NCBI GenBank assembly: GCA_964472165.1
Contig: CAYYJE010000115.1
Span: 1 to 9,348 of the forward strand
Origin: UBA1413 sp964472165
GTDB lineage: Bacteria; Bacteroidota; Bacteroidia; Bacteroidales; Prolixibacteraceae
DNA: 9,348 nt
Direction: 5' to 3'
Within the stretch, counting starts at the first letter, position 1; each line of letters starts with the position of its first letter. Both the position numbers and the translations under genes were made by a program. Positions 1 to 6,611 of this stretch are shown here, piece by piece. The notes under the pieces were generated by a model, which saw only the letters and a list, made by a program, of their open reading frames with translations, made no database searches and had not been told where the DNA came from.

Positions 1-1586
1 GCCAGGGCTTTGGCGCCTTCGCCTCCGGCAAAACGGATTCCTCCGCGTCCCCGGTTTGCAGCAGGGGGTGTGCCGGGTTGCACAGGCCGGGATGTCCAGA
101 ACGGAATACCCGAAACCACCACCACCATTTTCCCATTCACGGGGTATCCGTAAACGAGTCCGTAGCCATCGGCTTCCTTGCCCAGATGGAGGGGAAGTTT
201 GTCGGCGAGTCTGGAGATTACGCTGTTGGTTTCCCTGGTTCCCAGCAGAACCAGATTGGAACTGAGGTAGTCATCGGGGGTGACTTCGCGGTCGGCCAGA
301 ACCCTGGGATTCACCAAACTTGGTTGCTCGAAATACCCTCCGAAGGATACTGAAAAGTCGGCCGCTTTTCTGGCCAGGGCTCTTCTTTGCATCATCTCCT
401 CCATTCCGGATAAGCCCTGGGTACCATACACGAATATACACCTTTGGGTCAGTACTTCGGCCATGGGGCCTTCGAGTCCCAGCTTTTTGGATGACACCGG
501 TGCCTCATACCTTTCGGCTGCCCATTTTCCTTCTTTCAGCCAGAAGGAGTGGTTCAGTTTCGGGGTGCTCTGCACGGCGGTTCCGTTGATTTTCAGGGTC
601 AGGGGTTTGTCGTGGCTGAAAGAGGGATGACCTTTGAGGCTGAGCGTAAAAGCGTCCAGGTTGGCGGTTTTAACTTCCACCTGGTTGGATCCCGTGAAAC
701 GGGCGTCGATGGTGGCCAAGGTTCCTGGAACCAGTTTGTCGAGGAGGACCCAATAGGCGGAGTTGTATTTGTACCAGCGGGTGGAATAGTTCACCCTTTC
801 CGGGAAATTGTTGCGTACCTGACCGTCGAACCAGTGGAAGATGTTTTCATCCTGGTAGGCCTGGACCCACACGTCGTGCTGGACACCCGGGAACTCCCTG
901 TATTCGACTGAGGCTCCTGATTTGAGCAGTTCATCCCTGATTCCCCGGACGCCTTCGGGCCTGACCACCGGATCGGCGCCTCCCTGGTAAATGGCTACCG
1001 GCAGGTTCAGGGCATTCCCCATCAGATCCCAGGCTTCTCCGGGAGGGGCGGGACATACCGGGGCGATGGCCGCAAACTGATCGGGACGGCTCAGTCCGAT
1101 AAAGAGGGTACCTCCGCCTCCCATGGAGAGACCTGTCAGGTATACCCGGTTCTCATCGATGTTAAAATTGGATTTGCACGCTTCGATGACCCGCCAGACG
1201 TCGGCCTCCGGGATACCTACATATCCCATGGTTCCACGGGCATACGGGGTCGCAACCACAAAGTCGATATCCTTCCATTTGGGAAAAACCCGGGAGGCTT
1301 CCGCATCGTTCTGTCCGGGCAGGTTTGACTTTCCGAACACCCTGCGCAATGCCATGCGGTGGTTCGACATGGCGCCGTGAAGCATGATCACCAGCGGGTA
1401 TTGCTTTTGGGGGTCATAATTCTGCGGGATATACAACCCGTAGGGCTGCTCCGAATCGTCGATTTCCGAATAAAAGGTGGCTACCTGTGGTCCCGGCCTG
1501 AAGATCTGTGCATGAAGGGTCTTGCAAGGGAGCAGGGAGAGCGGGACCATCACAACGGCCGCCAGCAGAAAGAGCGTTTTTTTCAT
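1..1586 (-). CDS. Secreted alpha/beta-hydrolase esterase / prolyl-oligopeptidase-like peptidase, C-terminus cut by window edge
   Basis: The frame is open from the ATG at 1586 to base 1 (528 codons, no stop), so the 3' end is missing. Residues 1-26 form a signal peptide (MKKTLFLLAAVV..., likely cleaved after LHA), so the enzyme is exported to the periplasm or beyond. Residues about 45-260 are an alpha/beta-hydrolase fold: the oxyanion-type motif MLHGAMSN (68-75), the nucleophile elbow GLSMGGGG with Ser154, the acid Asp205 in GGADPVV, and His237 in GVQHDVW complete a catalytic triad. This resembles the PHB-depolymerase/prolyl-oligopeptidase-like esterases common in secreted Bacteroidetes and planctomycete enzymes. 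Residues about 275-500 form a second, less familiar domain, followed by a Pro/Gly/Arg-rich stretch (about 503-525). The start follows cstA by 61 bases, so the two could form one transcript. The substrate (carbohydrate ester, plant-wall ester or peptide) cannot be read from the sequence. Confidence 0.88.
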   Translation of the reverse strand, partial: MKKTLFLLAAVVMVPLSLLPCKTLHAQIFRPGPQVATFYSEIDDSEQPYGLYIPQNYDPQKQYPLVIMLHGAMSNHRMALRRVFGKSNLPGQNDAEASRVFPKWKDIDFVVATPYARGTMGYVGIPEADVWRVIEACKSNFNIDENRVYLTGLSMGGGGTLFIGLSRPDQFAAIAPVCPAPPGEAWDLMGNALNLPVAIYQGGADPVVRPEGVRGIRDELLKSGASVEYREFPGVQHDVWVQAYQDENIFHWFDGQVRNNFPERVNYSTRWYKYNSAYWVLLDKLVPGTLATIDARFTGSNQVEVKTANLDAFTLSLKGHPSFSHDKPLTLKINGTAVQSTPKLNHSFWLKEGKWAAERYEAPVSSKKLGLEGPMAEVLTQRCIFVYGTQGLSGMEEMMQRRALARKAADFSVSFGGYFEQPSLVNPRVLADREVTPDDYLSSNLVLLGTRETNSVISRLADKLPLHLGKEADGYGLVYGYPVNGKMVVVVSGIPFWTSRPVQPGTPPAANRGRGGIRFAGGEGAKAL

Positions 1587-1647
1587 GTGTATAAATCGTT
1601 TGTTTTTAACGGCCCCATGATGGGAAAATGGTTTCCGGTATTCCCGG

Positions 1648-3078
1648 TTATTGGGTGGAACGGTACGCCCGTTTATAGATCCAAAAGAAAACGGTACTTC
1701 CGAGGGTAGCTATCCCTCCGATGATGTAAGAGGTTGTCTTGGGAAGGGCAAACCCCTCAGGGGCCAGCATGAGGTAAGTGGAAATTACCGCTGTCATGAA
1801 TATTGCCGGTATCAGGGTGATCCAGAAGTTTTTCCCGGAACGGAGCAGGTAAATGGTGATGGTCCAGAGCACCAGCGTGGCCAGGGTCTGGTTGGCCCAG
1901 GCAAAATAACGCCAGATGATGCTGAAATTGATCTGAGTCAGGAAAAATCCGGCGGCGAATAGCGGAAGGGAGATCAACAGCCTGTTTTTTACCGGTCCCT
2001 GTTTGAATTTCAGGAAGTCGGCCACAATAAGCCGGGCGCTTCGGAAGGCGGTATCGCCTGAGGTGATGGGGGCGGCCACCACGCCCAGCAGGGCGAGGAA
2101 TCCCCCGAATTTGCCCAGCAGGTCGTTGGAGATCAGGTTTACCACCCAGGCTGCATTCCCCTGGTGGGCTGTCATCACCACGTTGAGCTCCCTGATCCCC
2201 CCGAAAAAGCTCATACTGATGGTTGCCCAGATCATGGCTACCACCGATTCCGTGATCATAGCCCCGTAAAATACGCGCCTGCCCAGCTTTTCATTGGTGA
2301 TACATCTTGCCATGAGCGGCGACTGGGTGGCATGAAAGCCTGAGATTGCCCCGCAGGCAATGGTGATGAAGAGCATGGGAAAGACCGGAAATTTCCCGGG
2401 TTCAGTATGGAAGTTCCGGAGATTGGCAATGGTGAGCTCCGGAATGTGATACCCCTTTACCACCAGGGCGGTTATCAGTCCAACGGCCATGAAAAGCAGC
2501 GCAAACCCAAAAACCGGGTAGATGCGGCCAATGATTTTATCGATGGGTAACATGGTCGCCAGGATGTAATAAATAAAGACGACCCATACCCAGAATGTCA
2601 TGGTGAAGAAATCAGGGGTGATTCCTTCCAGAATCTTGGCGGGTCCGGTGATAAATACTGCACCCACCAAAATCATCAGGATTACGGTGAAGCCCCTGGC
2701 AAACTGTTTCATGCCGTTCCCCATGTAGATGCCGATGATCTCCGTAATGCTCAGTCCCTTGTGCCGGATGGAAAGCATACCGCTGAAGTAATCGTGAACA
2801 GCACCGGCAAAGACTCCCCCCAGAATGATCCACAGGAAGGCAACAGGTCCCCACATGGCGCCTGCCACTGCTCCGAAGATGGGGCCTAATCCGGCAATGT
2901 TCAGAAACTGAATCAGAAAAACCCTCCACCAGGGAAGCGGCACGTAGTCCACCCCGTCGGCCATGGTCGTGGCTGGTGTGGCCCTGCTGCCATCGGCCCC
3001 TTCCACACGTTCAAGCACGGCGGAATAGAGGATGTAACCCAGCAAAAGAATGGCCATCGAAACGATTAGTGTTATCAT
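1648..3078 (-). CDS. cstA: CstA-family carbon starvation / small-nutrient transporter (short form)
   Basis: This is a 476-residue inner-membrane protein with roughly a dozen or more hydrophobic segments and no cleaved signal peptide. CstA-family signatures are present in order: NIAGLGPIFGAVAG (60-73), AGAVHDYFSGMLSIRHKG (91-108), the TEII segment after it, SGFHATQSPLMAR (246-258), ITNEKLG (260-266) and the late PITSGDTAFRSARL (337-350). Family members such as E. coli CstA and BtsT take up peptides or pyruvate and are usually induced when carbon is short. The E. coli protein is about 700 residues. The short form of about 480 residues, lacking the long C-terminal extension, is complete here and ends at a TAA (1648-1650). 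The ATG at 3078 begins directly with the first membrane helix, which supports this start. It is the first gene of a possible two-gene minus-strand unit with the esterase. Pyruvate or peptide as substrate is inferred from the family only. Confidence 0.93.
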   Translation of the reverse strand: MITLIVSMAILLLGYILYSAVLERVEGADGSRATPATTMADGVDYVPLPWWRVFLIQFLNIAGLGPIFGAVAGAMWGPVAFLWIILGGVFAGAVHDYFSGMLSIRHKGLSITEIIGIYMGNGMKQFARGFTVILMILVGAVFITGPAKILEGITPDFFTMTFWVWVVFIYYILATMLPIDKIIGRIYPVFGFALLFMAVGLITALVVKGYHIPELTIANLRNFHTEPGKFPVFPMLFITIACGAISGFHATQSPLMARCITNEKLGRRVFYGAMITESVVAMIWATISMSFFGGIRELNVVMTAHQGNAAWVVNLISNDLLGKFGGFLALLGVVAAPITSGDTAFRSARLIVADFLKFKQGPVKNRLLISLPLFAAGFFLTQINFSIIWRYFAWANQTLATLVLWTITIYLLRSGKNFWITLIPAIFMTAVISTYLMLAPEGFALPKTTSYIIGGIATLGSTVFFWIYKRAYRSTQ

Positions 3079-3094
3079 ACCTGACTGATTTTGA

Positions 3095-3120
3095 AGGGCG
3101 AAATGTACGGCGGGCGCCCT
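3095..3120 (-). promoter_or_regulatory. Possible hairpin in the cstA leader
   Basis: The arms AGGGCG (3095-3100) and CGCCCT (3115-3120) are perfectly complementary and flank a 14-base loop. The second arm is also part of an 8-base palindrome, GGGCGCCC (3112-3119). If the predicted start of transcription near 3133 is right, this GC-rich stem lies in the 5' leader, ending 16 bases before the cstA ATG, where it could affect translation initiation. There is no U-tract, so it does not look like a terminator. A six-pair stem can occur by chance. Confidence 0.25.
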
Positions 3121-3139
3121 GGCTGTTTTTACACTTCCC

Positions 3140-3147
3140 CAAAAATA
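3140..3147 (-). promoter_or_regulatory. Candidate Bacteroidetes -7 element for cstA
   Basis: Read on the minus strand the bases are TATTTTTG, a full match to the Bacteroidetes -7 consensus TAnnTTTG. The site lies 62 bases upstream of the cstA ATG, which would give a leader of about 55 bases. No TTTG stands at the usual distance of about 19 bases further upstream. The nearest CAAA on the plus strand (3161-3164) leaves a spacer of only 13, so the -33 half is weak or absent. Confidence 0.4.
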
Positions 3148-3232
3148 GCAAAGTTCGTTTCAAAATTCAGGAAAGAAACTAAATTATCACCCCGATATCG
3201 CTTATTTTTATCACCGTAATTTGGACAATCCG

Positions 3233-4372
3233 ATGCTGAAAATTTTGAAATCCTCTTTTCCCCTGGTATTGCTCCTGTTTTTCGGCTTTCATGCTTCACC
3301 TTTGAAGCCGGAGGGGGTTGATCTTCAGGCGCACCCCCCCCGGATTATCCGGACTTGCTGCATGTTTGGTTCCCGGGTCGGAGTGGTACTGGTGCCATTT
3401 CTGAAACTGTCGGCCATCACCAGTCCTGAAAAAATGGGGGCACATCTCTACCTGGGAGGTGCCCGGGAGAACAACGGGGTTGTGTATACCCGGAAGGGAG
3501 GATTTATCGATATGGGTCATTTGCGTGACCAGGCAGACTGGACTGCTTATCTTTACTCACTTTTATCGGAAGAGCAGAAGAATGGATTCCTGGACAGGGA
3601 TCTGGGTTACGAAGGGGGGGAAAAGCGCCTGATGGTGACCATTCCGGCCGGCATTCCCGGAGAGGAACTTCTCCGGTTGTCCGGACGAATCGCGTACGAT
3701 CTTTCCGTGTGGCACGAAATTGCCACCTGGTACGGTGTTTCCTCCGTACCGCTGGTTTCAGAGCAGTATTCCAGCTTCTCTCCGGAAGATTTATACTCCA
3801 ACCTCCTTGGGGTCTTTTTGGGAATCGAAGCGGTAAAAAGTGAGTTGCCCTACAACGAGGCAATGACGCTCCTCCTCGGAAATAAACTGAAAGAGTTGGA
3901 GGCGGTGGATTCGGAAGAGGAGACAGCAGTGGCCATGGAAGCTGTCAGAGACATCTGGTGGACCCGGACCCGGCGTTATCCCAGCTCTAAGGTGGTCATG
4001 CTCAGGCACACTTCCCCCTATGATCCGGTTTGTCCCTTTTTGGTCCCTTCGACAGAAGCAACTCCCATGGTGTATGAGCCGGTATGTCTTCCTTCCATCA
4101 TTTCCATGGAATGCCCGACCGACAGCCTCTATGAATTTACCATTAAGCTGAATCACAAATTTCCGGTAAAGGAGCTTTTCCCTGAGAGAGGAGAACGGTT
4201 CATCACCCACCGGGATTTTGACACCCTGGTTCAGGACATAAGGCGGAAATATGAGACAGGCTTTCTGATTCCAAACAAAATCAGAAATGGCGGCACTGAT
4301 TCAATCTCAATCCCGGTAAAGACGGGTAGAATAAAATCGCGGAAACATAAAAAACAGGAAAATGGGAGCTGA
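3233..4372 (+). CDS. Exported DUF4056-family protein
   Basis: I chose the ATG at 3233 (379 residues). A TTG four codons upstream (3221) is also in frame, but the ATG begins a normal signal peptide (MLKILKSSFPLVLLLFFGFHA, residues 1-21), so the protein is probably periplasmic or surface-located. The body matches the DUF4056 family as I know it: RTCCMFGSRVGVVLVPF (40-56), a RKGGFIDMGHLRDQADWT segment (87-104), WHEIATWYG (160-168) and SSFSPEDLYSNLLG (180-193). The conserved His96, His161 and Glu162 might bind metal or act in catalysis, but no activity is established for the family to my knowledge. The C-terminus is Lys/Arg-rich (KSRKHKKQ, 368-375). Its last 11 bases overlap the start of the DoxX-like gene, which implies co-transcription and likely translational coupling. 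No convincing promoter was found in the 154-base spacer shared with cstA. Confidence 0.82.
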   Translation: MLKILKSSFPLVLLLFFGFHASPLKPEGVDLQAHPPRIIRTCCMFGSRVGVVLVPFLKLSAITSPEKMGAHLYLGGARENNGVVYTRKGGFIDMGHLRDQADWTAYLYSLLSEEQKNGFLDRDLGYEGGEKRLMVTIPAGIPGEELLRLSGRIAYDLSVWHEIATWYGVSSVPLVSEQYSSFSPEDLYSNLLGVFLGIEAVKSELPYNEAMTLLLGNKLKELEAVDSEEETAVAMEAVRDIWWTRTRRYPSSKVVMLRHTSPYDPVCPFLVPSTEATPMVYEPVCLPSIISMECPTDSLYEFTIKLNHKFPVKELFPERGERFITHRDFDTLVQDIRRKYETGFLIPNKIRNGGTDSISIPVKTGRIKSRKHKKQENGS

Positions 4373-5067
4373 AAGGGCAGAACTTAAAAAGTGGGTGATA
4401 ACCCTCCTCCGGATGGGTATCGGTTGGCATTTCCTTTATGAAGGGTTTGTAAAACTTGCGGCAGATGAATGGACCTCTTACAGTTATCTGATTCAGACTT
4501 CTGGACCTTTTTCAGGATTTTACCACTGGCTGGCATCCTCTCCGGCTTTGGTGAATATGGTGGATTTTCTGAATGTTTGGGGGCTTATCCTGGCAGGATT
4601 GGCACTCTTTCTGGGATTGTTCATTTCTGCCGGGATGGCAGGAGCTTTACTGCTGCTCCTTTTATACTATTTCGCGTATCCACCATTTGGAAGCAGCCTG
4701 ATGAACAATGTGGCGGGCCAGTTTTACCTCATCGACCGGAACCTGCTGGAGGCTCTTACCCTTTTATTGTTGCTTTTTCTCAGGGAGAAGGGATATGGAT
4801 TGTATTCCTTTCCTGCTTTCAGAAAAAGGGTTGGAAAAGACGGTAGGGAACCTGAGGCGGGAAGGCAGGAGGTAGTTTCTCCGGAGAGTGACGGCGCAGA
4901 TTTCTCCCGGAGGGAAGCATTGAAGAACCTTGTGTCACTCCCCTTGTTGGGGGTGATGGGGTGGGGTGCCACAGCGGTAACCCGGAAATTTGGTGTGGAT
5001 ACCTTGTCGGGAGCTACCATCCGGCTTGAAAATTCAGACCTCAGGAAGCTGGCGGGTGTGCTTCCTG
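4362..5067 (+). CDS. DoxX-like membrane protein with appended twin-arginine-like segment, truncated by assembly gap
   Basis: 235 codons can be read before the Ns begin, and the true C-terminus is unknown. Residues about 10-142 are a DoxX-like four-helix membrane domain: LLRMGIGWHFLYEGFVKL (15-32), helices at about 65-88, 90-107 and 127-142, and a conserved-looking NNVAGQFYLIDRNLLE loop (115-130). DoxX relatives are often linked to quinol or thiol redox chemistry. A polar linker (153-180) leads to SRREALKNLVSLPLLGVMG (182-200), an Arg-Arg motif followed by a hydrophobic stretch that resembles a Tat signal placed internally. After it comes RKFGVDTLSGATIRLENSDL (208-227), which looks like the start of another domain. 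The ATG at 4362 overlaps the DUF4056 gene by 11 bases. It could be a fusion of DoxX to an exported oxidoreductase-type domain, but that second domain is hidden by the gap, so this is inference. Confidence 0.75.
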
Positions 5068-5167
5068 NNNNNNNNNNNNNNNNNNNNNNNNNNNNNNNNN
5101 NNNNNNNNNNNNNNNNNNNNNNNNNNNNNNNNNNNNNNNNNNNNNNNNNNNNNNNNNNNNNNNNNNN
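5068..5167. other. Assembly gap of exactly 100 Ns
   Basis: One hundred consecutive Ns is the conventional placeholder for a scaffold gap of unknown size. It removes the 3' ends of two convergent genes, the DoxX-like gene on its left and the YgjP-like gene on its right. Reading frames that run through the Ns are artefacts. Confidence 0.99.
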
Positions 5168-5848
5168 TTCTGCCGACAGTTCCCTGGCCCGGTTTGAGGT
5201 GAGGGTATCGAGCAACTCCCAGAATTGCCTGCCGTGGTTTTTTACCCGGGTGTGTGCCAGTTCGTGCAGGAGGATATAATCGATGAGGTGGTCGGGTAAC
5301 TTCATCAGATGGAGGTTCAGGCTGATGTTGTTATGCCCGGAACAGCTTCCCCAGTTGGTCCGGTTATCCCGGATTGTCATCCGGTTGTAACGGAACTGGT
5401 ACTGTGCCGCCAGTTCTTGTAACCTTCCGGGAAGATACTTTCGGGCTTCCCACCGGTAGATTTCCGTCATGATTTTGCCTGTCTGCTCCTGGACTGCCGG
5501 ATGGCCGGCGGACAAGTCTCCCTGGTAAAGTATTTCAATTTTAAAGCCGGTCTGTTTGATTTTTGTTTTGGAGCCTCCCCGGCGAAGGATCACCTGGTGG
5601 TAACGGGTTGCAATTTCGGATTCCTCCGGATAGGAAGGAAGGGATACCCTGAGCTTCTGTTGTTGAATCGCAATCCACTCGCGTTGTTTTACTGCAAACC
5701 GGATGGCTTCTTCCAGTGCAACTCCATAGGGGTACGAAACCCTGATCCCGGGGCCGGGAGAGACAGTCAGTCTTATTCTTCGTGACCTTGCACTTCTGCA
5801 GAAGGTGACATCCCCCACAGAATTTATATGAACTACTTTTACCGGCAT
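5168..5848 (-). CDS. YgjP-like (DUF45 / M48-type) zinc metallopeptidase, C-terminus lost in gap
   Basis: 227 codons are readable from the ATG at 5848 to the gap. The protein has no signal peptide and is probably cytoplasmic. The N-terminal half has the family's SARSRRIRLTVSPGPGIRVS strand pattern (19-38), then AVKQREWIAIQQQ (52-64). The catalytic region contains MTIRDNRTNWGSCS (157-170), ISLNLHLMKLP (175-185) and the zinc motif HELAHTRVKNHGRQFW (195-210), in which His195, Glu196, His199 and His205 are the expected ligands and catalytic base. YgjP-type proteins usually end about 10-30 residues after this motif, so only a short tail beyond RARELSAE is likely missing. The physiological substrate of the family is unknown. 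An upstream promoter at 5883-5912 fits this gene. It is divergent from the 237-residue gene at 5898, with 49 bases between the two start codons. Confidence 0.9.
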
Positions 5849-5882
5849 CCGTATATTAAAAAAAAAGGCGTATTTTTAAAAC

Positions 5883-5912
5883 CAAAGATAACTTATTATG
5901 GAATTCAACAAA
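5883..5912 (-). promoter_or_regulatory. Candidate promoter of the YgjP-like gene
   Basis: On the minus strand TTTG (5909-5912), an 18-base spacer and TATCTTTG (5883-5890) match the Bacteroidetes -33/-7 consensus with near-ideal spacing. Transcription would start near 5876, giving a leader of about 28 bases to the ATG at 5848. The -33 half lies inside the first codons of the divergent gene at 5898, so the promoter and that coding region overlap. Confidence 0.5.
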
Positions 5913-6611
5913 AAACTGGAAGTTTTCGGGAACCTGGTCAAACAGGAAAAACTTTTTCCCATTGAAGACAAAATTGTGGCGGGCAGTTTGGTTTTTGAAT
6001 CGCTCGATCCATTTCCGGGGTATTACAGTGACGCCCCTGATTCCTCTCCTCCTTTGTATCTCTATCTGGCGCTGGACAAAATGTACCGGCTGGAAGAGAT
6101 TCTGAGGGCTTCACAGGGGATCGAATCCCGTTTCGAGGAACATTTTGACGCAGGGAAGGGAATTCTTTATTTAGGGGCAGACGAAATTCCGGTAATCAGA
6201 TTGCGTCATTTTGGCAATTACGACATGGTTGTTCCTTTACAGGAGGCTTTTTACGAAATGGGTGTAAGTTATCTGAAGCGGACTAAAAAACAGGGTGAAT
6301 ATCCAACCTTGGTCAGGATCGTAAAAATGATGCAGATCAAACAGGTGGAACCCCATATTTTTATCGACCTGAAAGAGGATTATCATGGATACATCGAAAT
6401 ACCCCGTTATCTTACCTGGACGCAGTTTGAGGATATCACACGGCAAGTGAAATACAACTGGTTTGGAAGTAAATTTGATGCAGCCTATGGTTCATTTTTC
6501 TGTGACGGCCGGCTGCATGAATTCGTCAGGGTCTATTCCAGTAAACTCGATGCCGGTTATTTGCAGGATGTACGTGCACTATACCTTGAAAAACTAAGCC
6601 ATCCCCTCTGA
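5898..6611 (+). CDS. Unrecognised 237-residue soluble protein
   Basis: I do not recognise this protein. It starts at the ATG at 5898 (MEFNKKLEVFGNLVKQEKLF) and ends at TGA 6609-6611. There is no signal peptide or membrane segment, so it is probably cytoplasmic. It is rich in aromatic residues (Tyr, Phe), with notable patches EDKIVAGSLVFESLDPFPGY (23-42), PPLYLYLALDKMYRLEEILR (51-70), VIRLRHFGNYDMVVPLQEAF (99-118) and KYNWFGSKFDAAYGSFFCDG (185-204). There is a long basic segment, YLKRTKKQGEYPTLVRIVKM (125-144). No nucleotide-binding P-loop, helix-turn-helix, zinc motif or catalytic signature was seen. Codon use and coding length look normal for a real gene, and no competing frame is better. 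Its 3' end overlaps that of the FCD regulator by 18 bases on the opposite strand. No good promoter of its own was seen; the nearest element, TATTTTTA (5871-5878), has one mismatch to the -7 consensus and no -33. Confidence 0.8.
   Translation: MEFNKKLEVFGNLVKQEKLFPIEDKIVAGSLVFESLDPFPGYYSDAPDSSPPLYLYLALDKMYRLEEILRASQGIESRFEEHFDAGKGILYLGADEIPVIRLRHFGNYDMVVPLQEAFYEMGVSYLKRTKKQGEYPTLVRIVKMMQIKQVEPHIFIDLKEDYHGYIEIPRYLTWTQFEDITRQVKYNWFGSKFDAAYGSFFCDGRLHEFVRVYSSKLDAGYLQDVRALYLEKLSHPL

Noticed and set aside
115..128. Run of ACC triplets (CACCACCACCA) resembling a microsatellite
   Set aside because: It is only a few GTG valine codons in the esterase (MVVVVSG), normal for a beta-strand.
549..911. A 120-codon plus-strand frame, and others at 280-630 and 1359-1709
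   Set aside because: They lie opposite (1359-1709 mostly opposite) the secreted esterase and cstA, which have coherent domain structure; the products have no plausible motifs.
1614..1647. Small inverted repeats CCCAT-G-ATGGG and CCGG-TATTC-CCGG between cstA and the esterase
   Set aside because: Stems are only 3-4 pairs with allowable loops and there is no T-run. Not a credible terminator.
1651..1962. Plus-strand frame, and another at 2003-2269
   Set aside because: Antisense to cstA; no homology-like features.
3203..3224. -7-like elements TATTTTTA (3203-3210) and TAATTTGG (3217-3224) for the DUF4056 gene
   Set aside because: Each has a mismatch to TAnnTTTG and no TTTG stands about 19 bases upstream, so I could not support a promoter.
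3221..3232. TTG start for the DUF4056 gene
   Set aside because: The ATG four codons later begins a typical signal peptide and needs no rare start codon.
3791..4210. Minus-strand frame of 139 codons, and another at 3504-3863
   Set aside because: Antisense to the DUF4056 gene, which shows family motifs throughout.
5168..5279. Continuation of the DoxX-like frame past the gap
   Set aside because: The frame across 100 Ns is arbitrary, and the sequence there is clearly the antisense of the YgjP-like gene.
4724..5848. One long minus-strand protein of 374 codons through the Ns
   Set aside because: The Ns are only a placeholder. Left of the gap the frame is antisense to the DoxX-like gene, so only 5168-5848 is real.
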